From NCBI GenBank assembly GCA_950097245.1, contig CATNCS010000009.1:1-58153 (forward strand): a DNA stretch of 58,153 bases, written 5' to 3'. Under the pieces are notes generated by a model, which saw nothing but the letters and a program-made list of their open reading frames with translations, did no database searches and was not told the DNA's origin. Positions 43,397 through 51,554 of this stretch are shown here, piece after piece. A program made the position numbers and the translations under genes. This DNA is from an uncultured Oscillospiraceae bacterium. Its GTDB lineage: Bacteria > Bacillota > Clostridia > Oscillospirales > Oscillospiraceae. Position 1 is the first letter of the stretch. Each line of letters opens with the position of its first letter.

Positions 43397-43511
43397 TATA
43401 ATAGAGCTGCAGCCGGGTCGGTACAGTCCGCCTCTCTCCTGGACTGGCCCTCTCTCTGCCCGGCGCAACAATAAACCGCCCCCCTTCCGCCAAAGGGGGG
43501 CGGTTCTCTTA
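43397..43511 (+). ncRNA. Candidate small RNA with its own promoter and terminator
   Basis: TGC plus TATAAT (43394-43402) is an extended -10; the expected start is near 43409. About 65 nt follow that can fold into one long stem: GCCGGG (43412-43417) with CCCGGC (43459-43464), and CAGTCC (43424-43429) with GGACTG (43441-43446). CU-rich single strands (CCTCTCTCCT, CCTCTCTCTG) remain in the loop and internal loop. A perfect 11-bp terminator stem, AACCGCCCCCC/GGGGGGCGGTT (43474-43505), ends it before CTCTT. The CU-rich loops could pair with ribosome sites. The same hairpin can terminate sigF from the other side. No -35 consensus. Confidence 0.5.
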
Positions 43512-44222
43512 TCCCGTCAGCTCCCGCCGCAGCCTGTCCAGGGCCCGGCGCTCCAGCCGGGACACCTGCACCTGAGACACCCCCAGCACCCGGGCGGTGT
43601 TCATCTGGGTGAGCCCCTTGTAGTACCGCAGGAGGAGCACCTGCTGTTCCCGCTCCGGCAGGGCGTCGATGGCGGCCCGGAGGGTGATCCGCTCCACCAT
43701 CCCCTCCTCCTCGTTGCCGGCGGTGAGCATCCCCTCCAGGGTGAGGCCGTCCTCCCCCGTCTCCGCCTGGAGGGAGACCACCGGCTCGATGGCGGTCTCG
43801 GCGGCGGCGATGTCCTCGGGGGACAGATCGGTAGCCTCCGCCAGCTCGGACAGGGTGGGCTCCCGGCCCAGATCGGCGGCCAGCCTGGCCCGGGCACCCC
43901 GGATGGCGGCCCCCCGCTCCTTCAGCCCCCGGCTCACCTTCACCGGCCCGTCGTCCCGGAGGAAGCGCCTGATCTCCCCGGCAATCTTGGGGACGGCGTA
44001 GGTGGAGAACTGGGTGCCAAACTCCGGGTCGAACCCCTGGATGGCCTTGAGAAAGCCCAGACACCCCAGCTGGTACAGGTCGTCGGGCTCCACCCCCCGG
44101 CCGTAGTACCGGCGCACCACGCTCCAGATCAGCCCGTTGTTCTCCAGCAGCGCCTGCTCACAGGCGTCCCGGTCGCCCCCCCGGGCGGCCTCCAGCAGGG
44201 CGGAGCCGGTTAAGGGGCTCAC
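43509..44222 (-). CDS. sigF: Sporulation sigma factor SigF
   Basis: 237 residues from a GTG overlapping the spoIIAB stop (GTGA). Region 2: ENNGLIWSVVRRYYGRG, DDLYQLGCLGFLKAIQGFD; region 3: VKVSRGLKERGAAIRG; region 4: LPEREQQVLLLRYYKGLTQ, VLGVSQVQVSRLERRALDR. Order spoIIAA-spoIIAB-sigF identifies it as sigma F, the first forespore-specific factor. Length is slightly below the B. subtilis protein (255 residues). Confidence 0.96.
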   Translation of the reverse strand: MSPLTGSALLEAARGGDRDACEQALLENNGLIWSVVRRYYGRGVEPDDLYQLGCLGFLKAIQGFDPEFGTQFSTYAVPKIAGEIRRFLRDDGPVKVSRGLKERGAAIRGARARLAADLGREPTLSELAEATDLSPEDIAAAETAIEPVVSLQAETGEDGLTLEGMLTAGNEEEGMVERITLRAAIDALPEREQQVLLLRYYKGLTQMNTARVLGVSQVQVSRLERRALDRLRRELTG

Positions 44223-44656
44223 CGCCCCGCCCGGCGGGATATCCTCCGGGCCATGGTGACAGTGGTCCCCTTCCCGGGGGCGGAGCGGACCCGCAGGGTA
44301 TCCATAAAGCTCTCCATGATGGTAAAGCCCATGCCGGATCGCTCCTCGTTCCCCGTGGTGAACAGGGGGGTCCGGGCCTGTTCCACGTCGGCGATGCCCA
44401 CCCCCCAGTCCCTCACCGCAATCTCCAGGATATGGCCCTCCCGGATGCGCAGCTTCACGGATACCTTCCCGATGACGTCCGGATAGGCGTGGACAATGGC
44501 GTTGGTCACCGCCTCGCTGACGGCGGTTTTGATGTCGTTGACCTCCTCCAGGGTGGGGTCCAGCTGGGCGGCGAAGCAGGCCGCCGCCGTCCGGGCAAAG
44601 CCCTCGTTGGCCGACCGGCTGGGGAACTCCAATGTGACCTGGTTCTCAATTTTCAT
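44219..44656 (-). CDS. spoIIAB: Anti-sigma F factor SpoIIAB
   Basis: 145 residues from the ATG at 44656. GHKL ATPase/kinase fold: VNDIKTAVSEAVTNAIVHAY (N-box), VRDWGVGIADVEQA (G1-box) and ERSGMGFTIMESFMD (G2-box). It holds SigF inactive and phosphorylates SpoIIAA. Ribosome site AAAGGA before the ATG. A family-2 repeat of about 140 bp separates it from spoIIAA. Confidence 0.96.
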   Translation of the reverse strand: MKIENQVTLEFPSRSANEGFARTAAACFAAQLDPTLEEVNDIKTAVSEAVTNAIVHAYPDVIGKVSVKLRIREGHILEIAVRDWGVGIADVEQARTPLFTTGNEERSGMGFTIMESFMDTLRVRSAPGKGTTVTMARRISRRAGR

Positions 44657-44698
44657 ATGTATCGGTCCTTTCTTGGCGATAGGGCTTACATCTTGCTT

Positions 44699-44836
44699 CA
44701 AAGGCCCCCTTCGCAAAGGGGGCTCCCGGCGCAGCCGGGTGGGGGTTTTCTCCCAAGGCAGCTACCGAACAAATAGGAGAAAACCCTCCGTCACCGCCTT
44801 CGGCGGTGCCACCTCCCTTTGCGAAGGGAGGCTTTT
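44699..44836. repeat. Family-2 dyad, copy E, inserted inside the spoIIA operon
   Basis: Left end AAGGCCCCCTTCGCAAAGGG plus GGCT; then CCCGGCGCAGCCGGG. Centre AGGAGAAAACCCTCCGTC. Then CCGCCTTCGGCGG, right end CCTCCCTTTGCGAAGGGAGG. It lies between the spoIIAA stop and the spoIIAB start, where the genes normally nearly touch. Confidence 0.8.
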
Positions 44837-45141
44837 CACTCAAACCTTATAATCCGCTCCAGGCCGGCGGCCCGGAACACCTTCCCCGCCTGGGCCGGGG
44901 TGTTCACCACCCGCATGGACCCCCGCACCTGGCCCATCCTCCGGTGGGCCCGGAGGAGGACCGCGATGCCCGAGCTGTCGGTAAAGGTGAGCCCGCCCAG
45001 GTCCAGGGTGAGCTCTCTGGGCTGAGCCAGGTCGATGCGTCGGTCCAGCTCCTCCATCACCGATTTAGCGCCGTGGTGGTCCAGCTCTCCGTCCACCAAA
45101 GCGGTGAGCTGGCGCTTGTCCTCTCTACAGGTCACCGGCAT
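44836..45141 (-). CDS. spoIIAA: Anti-anti-sigma factor SpoIIAA
   Basis: 101 residues from the ATG at 45141 (AAGGAG upstream; the longer open frame to 45351 is not used). STAS fold with the phosphorylatable serine in LTFTDSSGIAVLLRAHRRM. Unphosphorylated SpoIIAA releases SigF from SpoIIAB after SpoIIE acts. First gene of the operon; its promoter, expected to be SigH-dependent, was not identified. Confidence 0.95.
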   Translation of the reverse strand: MPVTCREDKRQLTALVDGELDHHGAKSVMEELDRRIDLAQPRELTLDLGGLTFTDSSGIAVLLRAHRRMGQVRGSMRVVNTPAQAGKVFRAAGLERIIRFE

Positions 45142-45244
45142 GTTGACCCGCTCCTTCCTCTGGGTGTATCCCATTATTTTCCATTCCATTATAGGACAGG
45201 CCCCCTGTCGGATTTGCGGCCTTTCCGCCGCAGCGGCGAAAAAA

Positions 45245-45272
45245 CGGACCGTCTCCACAAAGAGACAGTCCG
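45245..45272. terminator. Bidirectional terminator-like hairpin between divergent genes
   Basis: CGGACCGTCTC and GAGACAGTCCG (one mismatch), flanked by T6 on the minus strand and by AAAATTTTTT on the plus strand. It lies between the divergent spoIIAA and GntR genes, where no transcript is expected to end. Confidence 0.65.
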
Positions 45273-45293
45273 CAAAATTTTTTGTCTGGCCTA

Positions 45294-45340
45294 TTGACAA
45301 ATGGAGAAAAAGCGTTATACTGTACATATAGTATATATAC
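45294..45340 (+). promoter_or_regulatory. Promoter and operator of the GntR-ABC operon
   Basis: TTGACA (45294-45299), 16-bp spacer, TATACT (45316-45321). The 10-bp palindrome GTATATATAC (45331-45340) overlaps the expected start point, a typical place for autorepression by a YtrA-type GntR protein. Confidence 0.8.
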
Positions 45341-45431
45341 ACTAAATCCAATATCAGCGACGGAGCCTTCGGCGTAAGACCAGCGCGCGGCTTGCAGCCA
45401 GGACCGTCCCCGCTGTTGAAAGGCAGGCTAA

Positions 45432-45812
45432 ATGGATATCATATTGAGCAACGCCAGCGGAAAGCCCATCTACGAGCAGATTACCGACCAGGTAAAGGAA
45501 CAGATCATGGCCGGGACCCTGTCGGCGGGGGACGCCCTGCCCTCTATGCGGCTGCTGGCCAAAGAGCTTCGCATCTCGGTAATTACCACTAAACGGGCCT
45601 ATGAGGAGTTGGAGCGGGACGGTTTTCTGGAAAACGTCCCGGGCAAGGGCTGCTTTGTGGCCCCCCAAAACCGGGAGCTGCTCCGGGAGGCCCAGCTGCG
45701 GAAGGTAGAGGAAAAGCTGTTCCAGGCGGTGGAGGAGGCCCGGAAGGGGGCCATGCCCCTGGAGGACCTCCATGAGATGCTGGACATTTTGTATAAAGGG
45801 GAAGAATTATGA
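45432..45812 (+). CDS. GntR-family regulator (YtrA subfamily)
   Basis: 126 residues. Winged helix-turn-helix at 10-75: PIYEQITDQVKEQIMAGTLS, LPSMRLLAKELRISVITTKRA, cut after the recognition helix; then FLENVPGKGCFVAP. The short helical C-terminus (about 50 residues, no effector domain) defines the YtrA type, which usually represses an adjacent ABC operon. Its end overlaps the ATPase start by 4 bases. A leader of about 100 nt precedes it. Confidence 0.93.
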   Translation: MDIILSNASGKPIYEQITDQVKEQIMAGTLSAGDALPSMRLLAKELRISVITTKRAYEELERDGFLENVPGKGCFVAPQNRELLREAQLRKVEEKLFQAVEEARKGAMPLEDLHEMLDILYKGEEL

Positions 45813-46669
45813 CAAATTGTATTGAAATCAAGGGGTTATCCAAGTCCTACGGGGACTTTGCCCTGAAAAATATCGACCTGACCCTCCCCGGCGGCTCCAT
45901 TCTGGGGCTGATCGGCGAGAACGGCGCGGGCAAGACCACCACCATCAAGTGTATCCTGAACCTGATCCACCGGGACGCAGGTGAGATCACCCTGCTGGGC
46001 TATGACAACATCCGGGAGGAGCGGCTGGCCAAGCAGGACATCGGGCTGGTGCTGGACGAGTGCTTTTTCTCTGACGCCCTCCGCCCCCTGGACCTGGACA
46101 AAATCCTGGCCCCCGCCTACCGGGAGTGGGACCGGAAGCTGTTCCGGTCCTATCTGGACAAATTCGACCTGCCGGAGAAGAAGCTCATTAAAGAGTTTTC
46201 CCGAGGGATGAAAATGAAGCTGTCCCTGTCTGCCGCCCTGGCCCACCACCCCAGGCTACTCATTCTGGACGAGGCCACCGCCGGCCTGGACCCGGTGGTC
46301 CGGGACGAAATTCTGGACGAGTTCCTGGGCTTCATCCAGGACGAGGACCACGCCATTTTGATGTCCAGCCACATCACCTCCGACCTGGAGAAGGTGGCCG
46401 ACTACATCGCCTACATCCACCAGGGGGAGGTGGTGCTGTCCGACGCCAAGGACAGCATTCTGGACTCCTACGGCCGGGTGGGCTGTACCGCCGCCCAGCT
46501 GGATAACATCGACCCCCGGGACATACTGCGTACCCGGAAGGGGACCTTCGGCTGCGAGGCCCTGGTGGGCGACCGGGTGGCCTTCAGCCGCAAGTACCCC
46601 ATGCTCCTGGTGGAGCGGACCACTCTGGAAGACATCATGCTCTTTGTGGGGAAAGGAGAAACAAAATGA
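45809..46669 (+). CDS. ABC transporter ATP-binding protein
   Basis: 286 residues. Walker A GLIGENGAGKTTTIKCILN, signature FSRGMKMKLSLSAALAHHP, Walker B LLILDEATAGLD, followed by a C-terminal helical extension (residues 215-286). Fits the YtrB/EcsA-type ATPases of exporters controlled by GntR regulators. Overlaps both neighbours by 4 bases, so the operon is tightly coupled. Confidence 0.95.
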   Translation: MTNCIEIKGLSKSYGDFALKNIDLTLPGGSILGLIGENGAGKTTTIKCILNLIHRDAGEITLLGYDNIREERLAKQDIGLVLDECFFSDALRPLDLDKILAPAYREWDRKLFRSYLDKFDLPEKKLIKEFSRGMKMKLSLSAALAHHPRLLILDEATAGLDPVVRDEILDEFLGFIQDEDHAILMSSHITSDLEKVADYIAYIHQGEVVLSDAKDSILDSYGRVGCTAAQLDNIDPRDILRTRKGTFGCEALVGDRVAFSRKYPMLLVERTTLEDIMLFVGKGETK

Positions 46670-47316
46670 CCGGATTGATTACGAAGGACTTTCTTGTGAT
46701 GCGCAAGATGCTGCGATCTTATCTGCTTATGATTGTCGTTTACACCATTCTCGCCTACCTGGACTTCTTTGACTACAGCTTTATCATCACCTTTGTTCAG
46801 GTAGCCCTGTCCGTACTGCCTATCTCCGCCTTCGCCTACGACGAACAGTCCAAGTGGGACCGGTACGCCATGTCCCTACCCCTGGGGCGGAGCCGGGTGG
46901 TGGGGGCCCGGTATCTCTTCGTGCTGCTGCTCACCCTGTTCACCGTAGCGTTCGGGCTGGCGGGCACCGCCCTGCTGTATCTGGCCCATCAGGCGGACTT
47001 CCTTGAGATGTTCGTCACCCTGATGGTGTCCACCGCCATCGGCCTGCTGATTCCCACCATCCTCCTGCCGCTGAGCTACAAGCTGGGGGCGGAGCGGGCC
47101 CGGCCCTATCTGTACGCCATTGTTTTCATCCCTGTCATCGCCGTGGTGCTGCTGGCCAAGGCGGGCGTGCTGGATATGTCTATGCTGAAGGGGATGGACC
47201 TCCTCGCCCCCACCGCCCTGGCGGGGAGAGCGGTCCTGCCCCCCCTGGCCGGACTGGCCCTGCTGTTCGTCTCCTACCTTATCTCCTGCCGCGTCGCGGC
47301 CGGTAAGGAGTACTGA
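46666..47316 (+). CDS. ABC-2 type membrane protein
   Basis: 216 residues with six hydrophobic segments (residues about 15-35, 38-58, 82-107, 112-135, 147-165, 187-208). The start SLPLGRSRVVGARYLFVLLL around residue 70-90 is typical of the ABC2_membrane_5 group paired with YtrB-like ATPases. No substrate can be read. Confidence 0.85.
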   Translation: MTGLITKDFLVMRKMLRSYLLMIVVYTILAYLDFFDYSFIITFVQVALSVLPISAFAYDEQSKWDRYAMSLPLGRSRVVGARYLFVLLLTLFTVAFGLAGTALLYLAHQADFLEMFVTLMVSTAIGLLIPTILLPLSYKLGAERARPYLYAIVFIPVIAVVLLAKAGVLDMSMLKGMDLLAPTALAGRAVLPPLAGLALLFVSYLISCRVAAGKEY

Positions 47317-47317
47317 T

Positions 47318-47491
47318 ATGCGGGCCGCCGTCCTCCTCCTCTGGGCCGGGTGCCTGTATACCATCGCCCGGTCGGTCCTCTGTCTTCTGTTCACCGCCAG
47401 CCCCTGGAAGCGGCTGATGGTGCTGGCCGTAATCGCTCTCGCGGTATCCCGCGCCCACCCTCCCCGGGAAAGCACAAGACCTCCGGCCTAG
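47318..47491 (+). CDS. Small membrane protein (57 aa), last gene of the ABC operon
   Basis: The ATG at 47318 follows AAGGAG by 7 bases, directly after the permease stop. The sequence MRAAVLLLWAGCLYTIARSV, then CLLFTASPWKRLMVLAVIAL, has two hydrophobic segments and a short polar tail ending in RPPA. The stop TAG lies in the loop of the operon terminator. Shorter than usual annotation limits, but position, ribosome site and hydrophobicity support translation. Possibly an accessory subunit of the transporter. Confidence 0.65.
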   Translation: MRAAVLLLWAGCLYTIARSVLCLLFTASPWKRLMVLAVIALAVSRAHPPRESTRPPA

Positions 47492-47502
47492 CCGGAGGTC
47501 TC
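47478..47502 (+). terminator. Operon terminator overlapping the 57-aa ORF
   Basis: AGACCTCCGG (47478-47487), loop CCTAG, CCGGAGGTCT (47493-47502), then CAGTTTGTC. Confidence 0.75.
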
Positions 47503-47539
47503 AGTTTGTCAAAAAAAGTGCCAGAGGAACAGAAGGCAC

Positions 47540-47790
47540 CGAAAGCCTCCTTTTCCCCGCAAGGGGGACGCCGCATCCGTAAGGCGGCAAAGCCGCCAAC
47601 GGCTGCGCAGTGAAAGGAGGTACCCCCGAAGGGGGCGGAGGATTGCGTTTTGCGAAGCAAAACATACGAAGTAATCAAAGATTCCTCGTCCCCCGCAGGG
47701 TGGGCTCCTTTGGAAAGGAGCTGTCGGCCGCGAAGCGGCTGACTGAGGATTGTATTTTGCCGCAGGCAAAATGTATGAAATAATCCTAAT
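47540..47790. repeat. Composite family-2 dyads, copy F
   Basis: At least two units in tandem. The first has AAAGCCTCCTTTTCC on the left and GTGAAAGGAGG on the right, then CGAAGGGGGCGGAGGATTG. The second is GGGCTCCTTTGGAAAGGAGC plus GGCCGCGAAGCGGC, followed by GAGGATTGTATTTTGCC. No gene in these 250 bases. Confidence 0.65.
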
Positions 47791-47803
47791 TTCGGTAAAC
47801 TGA

Positions 47804-47836
47804 AAGCCTCTCCGCCGGCAGGCGGAGAGGCTTCTT
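47804..47836 (-). terminator. Terminator of the 256-aa membrane protein gene
   Basis: AAGCCTCTCCGCC and GGCGGAGAGGCTT form a 13-bp stem with a 4-base loop; bidirectional T/A tracts. Confidence 0.8.
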
Positions 47837-47837
47837 T

Positions 47838-48608
47838 TTACATCAGCTTTACGGTGTAGTACACGAACAGCGCGAACAGCCAGGCGATCATGGCAAACAT
47901 CAGGTAGTAGGCCACGGTATCCCCCGCCGCCAGGGCCACCACAACCGCCGCCACACTGGCCAGACAGGTGACCAGCGGCACGGCGTAGCTGGTCTTCTTG
48001 GGCAGGAACTGGATGGGCCCCTTTCCGCCGGGGAGGGCGCCGTCGCTCTTCTTCATCCACAGGGCGGCCAGCCCCACCAGGATAATGGCGGCCAGGACCA
48101 CTATGGTCTCGGGCCGGCCGGCCGCGCCGTAGCGCACAAACCACAGGGCCAGCACCGACATGCCGCATGCGCAGGCGCCCACAAAGAACTCCCGCTGGTA
48201 GATATAAAACACCATCGCCAGCACGGCCCAGGCGATCACCAGCCAGTACAGCATGGACATGCCGTCCCCCCGGTACTTGATGGCCACGTGGACGCAGACG
48301 GTAACGGCGGCCAGGGCGATAGCCAGGATCAGGGGCAGGGCGTATTTCTTCCCCTGCTTCAGCTGCCAGCCGGTCCACACCAGGGCCAGAACCGCCGCTG
48401 CGGGCGCGGCCAGGCGCACCACCTTCAGCACCTCGTGCAGGGCCAGGAAGGTATTGATGCCGGTCTCGCTGAGGGAATAGTTGATATAGAAGCGGTTGAG
48501 CAGCACCAGCAGAGCCTCTAACACAATGGCCCCCACCACCCACAGCAGAGCTCTCTGCAGGGCGATATCCTCCTGTTGGCGGCGTGCTTCTCTCTGTTGT
48601 TTATCCAT
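47838..48608 (-). CDS. Multi-pass membrane protein of unknown function
   Basis: 256 residues, about seven hydrophobic segments, with short loops (RYGAAGRPE; WMKKSDGALPGGKGPIQFLP). Charged N-terminus MDKQQREARRQQEDIALQRA. No transport or enzymatic motif recognised. Monocistronic with its own terminator. Confidence 0.75.
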   Translation of the reverse strand: MDKQQREARRQQEDIALQRALLWVVGAIVLEALLVLLNRFYINYSLSETGINTFLALHEVLKVVRLAAPAAAVLALVWTGWQLKQGKKYALPLILAIALAAVTVCVHVAIKYRGDGMSMLYWLVIAWAVLAMVFYIYQREFFVGACACGMSVLALWFVRYGAAGRPETIVVLAAIILVGLAALWMKKSDGALPGGKGPIQFLPKKTSYAVPLVTCLASVAAVVVALAAGDTVAYYLMFAMIAWLFALFVYYTVKLM

Positions 48609-48761
48609 GTGTGTTCATTCTCCTTGCCGCGGGCCTCCATGGCCCGACCGAGTATTGCATTCACGCCCAGATATTCGGACATTTTAGTATTGTACCAGAT
48701 CATATTATTTTTTGCAAGATGAAAATCGGAAAAACTATCCAAAATACAGGGACAGTGTCTT

Positions 48762-49748
48762 TTATTGCTGGGCAAAAGCCACTGTCAGGCGGACGCAGGC
48801 CGCCCCGTCCTCCAGGCTGGCGGTCTCCGCCGGGGTGTGGATATACCGGCAGGGGATGGAGATGCCGCCCGTCCTCACCCCCAGGCGGGCGGTGTGGATG
48901 GCCCCGGCGTCGGTGCCCCCCGCCCGCATGATATCCCGCTGGACGGGGATGTCCTCCTTCTCTGCCAGCTCCTCCAGCTTTGCCACCACCTGGGGGTGGC
49001 AGATGACGGAGGAGTCCATCACCTTGACGGCCGCCCCCCTGCCCAGCTTTGTGGTGCCGCTCTTCTCCGAGCCCGGGGTATCGTCCACATCGGTGACGTC
49101 CACGGCAATGCCCACGTCGGGCTCCGCCCACCATGCGGCGGTTTTAGCCCCCCGGAGGCCCACCTCCTCCTGGACGGTAAACACCAGATACAGGTCGCGT
49201 GTGGGCCTTGTGATCCGCTCCAGGGCGCACAGCAGCACGGCGCAGGCCATGCGGTCGTCCAGATAGGGGGCGGTCACCCGGTCACCCGTCACCCGGACGG
49301 GCCCGTCGTAGATACAGGTGTCCCCCACCCGGACCAGCTTTTTGGCCTCGTCCTCATTGGCCGCTCCGATGTCGATGAAGCACTCGTCCAGCTTCAGCTT
49401 GCCGAAATCGGCCTTCTCCTCGGGGACGAACACCCCCCGGACGCCGTTCTTGAACCGGACCGGGGCATAGGCCGCCTCCTTGGGGGCGATGCCCCCCAGC
49501 CTGCCCACCCGGAGGAAGCCCTCCTTCTCGATGTGGGTGACAATGAAGCCGATGGAGTCCATGTGGGCGGCGAACATCACCCGTGGACCATCTCCCTTTT
49601 TGCGGACGATCAGGTTGCCCAGGGTATCGGCGGTCACCTCGTCGGCAAAGGGCCGGGCCAGCTCCTCGATCTTCGCCCGGACGCCCCCCTCGTCCCCCGA
49701 GGGGCCGTGGGTCTCATTCAAAGCCTCTAAAATTTCAAGCAGTTCCAT
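48762..49748 (-). CDS. M42-family metallo-aminopeptidase, paralogue 1
   Basis: 328 residues. Metal ligands: AAHMDSIGF, LDDRMACAVLL, catalytic and ligand glutamates in FTVQEEVGLRGAKT, DVTDVDDTPG, and the C-terminal histidine in CRYIHTPAE. M42 enzymes (TET aminopeptidases, CelM, YsdC) form dodecameric cages that trim peptides. It is the most downstream of three M42 paralogues in this leftward cluster. Confidence 0.94.
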   Translation of the reverse strand: MELLEILEALNETHGPSGDEGGVRAKIEELARPFADEVTADTLGNLIVRKKGDGPRVMFAAHMDSIGFIVTHIEKEGFLRVGRLGGIAPKEAAYAPVRFKNGVRGVFVPEEKADFGKLKLDECFIDIGAANEDEAKKLVRVGDTCIYDGPVRVTGDRVTAPYLDDRMACAVLLCALERITRPTRDLYLVFTVQEEVGLRGAKTAAWWAEPDVGIAVDVTDVDDTPGSEKSGTTKLGRGAAVKVMDSSVICHPQVVAKLEELAEKEDIPVQRDIMRAGGTDAGAIHTARLGVRTGGISIPCRYIHTPAETASLEDGAACVRLTVAFAQQ

Positions 49749-49757
49749 AGCTCCTCC

Positions 49758-50513
49758 TCAATCCCACCAGAAGTACCAATAAAAAGATTTGGAAAGGCCG
49801 TCGGCCAGCCGGCCGATGGTCTCCACGCCCTGGTCCACAATGTCGTTGCAGTAGGCGTACTGCTCCAGAGCCAGGTCCAGAGCCTGTTCCCTTGGAATAC
49901 CGTAGACGGTGGGCAGACCATACTCCAGCACGTCGTGGGTCATCAGGGCCGGGAAGGCCCCGTACTTCTCAAACCAGTATTTGGCCACCGCCATGTGTTC
50001 CTCGTTGGCCGGACACTCGTTCCAGCCGCCAAAGGGCAGGTACGCAAAGACCTCCCATGGATGTTTCACCGGAATCTCAGCCAGAACAATGGGAATCGTC
50101 TGTTTTCCGCCATAGTCCCAAATGCTCAAAAAGCGGTCGATCCCCTCGCCGCCGGCCACCTCGCCCACCAGCTGCTCCCAGTAGCCGGGTTCGTCCTCCT
50201 CCAGCTCTTCCTTAAACTCGCTCAGCCGGGTTTGGAGAAATTCTTTTCCCGACTCCAGCGGGGCGGACAGCAGCTCCTGCCGCACCTGTTCCACTGTCTT
50301 ATCCTCTCCGTTGAGCTCGAAGCACTCCAGCAGAAGCTCGTCCACCGCGATCAGCATGGGGACGAAGCCCTCCTTTTTTCCACGGGCCCGGGCCTGATAG
50401 AAGTCGGAGCCCATCAGCTGGCAGTCATTGGAAGGAGGATAGTAGGTGCAGGGACAGCCCAGATACTCCTTCAGCTGCTCCACCTGCTCCTCGATGGTAG
50501 ATTGTCCTCTCAT
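49758..50513 (-). CDS. DUF4253 domain-containing protein
   Basis: 251 residues. The C-terminal half has the DUF4253 pattern: EIPVKHPWEVFAYLPFGGWN, cut after it; CPANEEHMAVAKYWFEKYGA; MTHDVLEYGLP; a final YWYFWWD. The N-terminal half is not recognised. DUF4253 genes often sit near SUKH-type immunity genes, but here it lies between two M42 peptidase genes with gaps of 9 and 15 bases, so it is probably in their operon. Confidence 0.8.
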   Translation of the reverse strand: MRGQSTIEEQVEQLKEYLGCPCTYYPPSNDCQLMGSDFYQARARGKKEGFVPMLIAVDELLLECFELNGEDKTVEQVRQELLSAPLESGKEFLQTRLSEFKEELEEDEPGYWEQLVGEVAGGEGIDRFLSIWDYGGKQTIPIVLAEIPVKHPWEVFAYLPFGGWNECPANEEHMAVAKYWFEKYGAFPALMTHDVLEYGLPTVYGIPREQALDLALEQYAYCNDIVDQGVETIGRLADGLSKSFYWYFWWD

Positions 50514-50528
50514 AAATAAAACCTCCCT

Positions 50529-51554
50529 CTATATTTTCTGTGCCATTTCGTTGAGAAACAGCCTTGTGAGCCTGAGCATATTTTCAAAGTCGGCCACGCT
50601 GCCCAAGCTGGCGGGGGCGTGGAGATAGCGGGTGGCGGCGGACATAGCGGCCACCCGGACTCCGGCCTTGGTGCGCTGGATGGTGCGGGCGTCGTTGCCT
50701 CCGGCGATATACTCCTTGGTTTGCCAGGGAATGCCATTCTCCTCAGATAGACGACGGAGGGTCTCAAAAAGTTCCCGGTCGTAGATGGTGGCCCCGTCCA
50801 TATAGGAAATCACCGGCCCCTTCCCCGGGGCGCACACCCGGCGGTGGCCCTCCACCCCGGGCAGGTCGGCGGCGGTGGTGGTCTCCAGCACCAGGGCGAT
50901 CTCCGGGGTGACGGCAAAGGCCGCCCCGAAGGCCCCCCGGGTGCCCACCTCCTCCTGGGCGGTGAAGGCGAAGGTCACGTCCAGGGGCAGGTCCTCCTCC
51001 AGCAGCTTGAGCATGACGGCGCAGCCCACCCGGTCGTCGATGGCCCGGGCCTTGAACAGGCCGTCGCCGAACTCCTCGGGCTGGCAGACGAAGGCCCCGT
51101 AATCCCCCAACTCCACCAGCTGTTCGGCGGACTCCTTATCCTTTGCCCCAATGTCGATATAGAGGGCCTCCGTCTTGGGGGCCTTCTTCCGCTCCTCCTT
51201 GCTCACCAGGTGGACGGCCTTCAGGCCGATGACCCCGGGGATCTTCTTGTGTCCGATGACCACCGGCTTGCCGATGGCCACCCGCCGGTCCACCCCGCCC
51301 ACAAAGTCGAACTTGAGGAAGCCCTCCTCCGTGATCCGAGTGACAATCACCCCCACCTCGTCCATGTGGGCGCAGAGCATCAGCCTGTTTCCGGTGGATT
51401 TTTTCCCCTTTTTGAAGGCAATCAGGTTCCCGATCGTGTCTGCGTGAAAATAACTGGCATGGGACTTTATGCGTTCGACCATATACCGGCGCACCTCGTC
51501 CTCGTCCCCGGACACGCCGTTGAGCAGACACAGCTCTTTTAAGGTGTTCAGCAT
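50529..51554 (-). CDS. M42-family metallo-aminopeptidase, paralogue 2
   Basis: 341 residues. LCAHMDEVGV, IDDRVGCAVML, FTAQEEVGTRGAFGAA, LETTTAADLPG, AGGNDARTIQRTKAG, and histidine in TRYLHAPAS. All metal and catalytic positions are present. It overlaps the next M42 gene by 7 bases, a sign of translational coupling. Confidence 0.94.
   Translation of the reverse strand: MLNTLKELCLLNGVSGDEDEVRRYMVERIKSHASYFHADTIGNLIAFKKGKKSTGNRLMLCAHMDEVGVIVTRITEEGFLKFDFVGGVDRRVAIGKPVVIGHKKIPGVIGLKAVHLVSKEERKKAPKTEALYIDIGAKDKESAEQLVELGDYGAFVCQPEEFGDGLFKARAIDDRVGCAVMLKLLEEDLPLDVTFAFTAQEEVGTRGAFGAAFAVTPEIALVLETTTAADLPGVEGHRRVCAPGKGPVISYMDGATIYDRELFETLRRLSEENGIPWQTKEYIAGGNDARTIQRTKAGVRVAAMSAATRYLHAPASLGSVADFENMLRLTRLFLNEMAQKI

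Noticed and set aside
47350..47838. ORFs across the family-2 repeats (such as 47350-47613 and 47509-48543)
   Set aside because: They run through palindromic repeats and terminators without ribosome sites.
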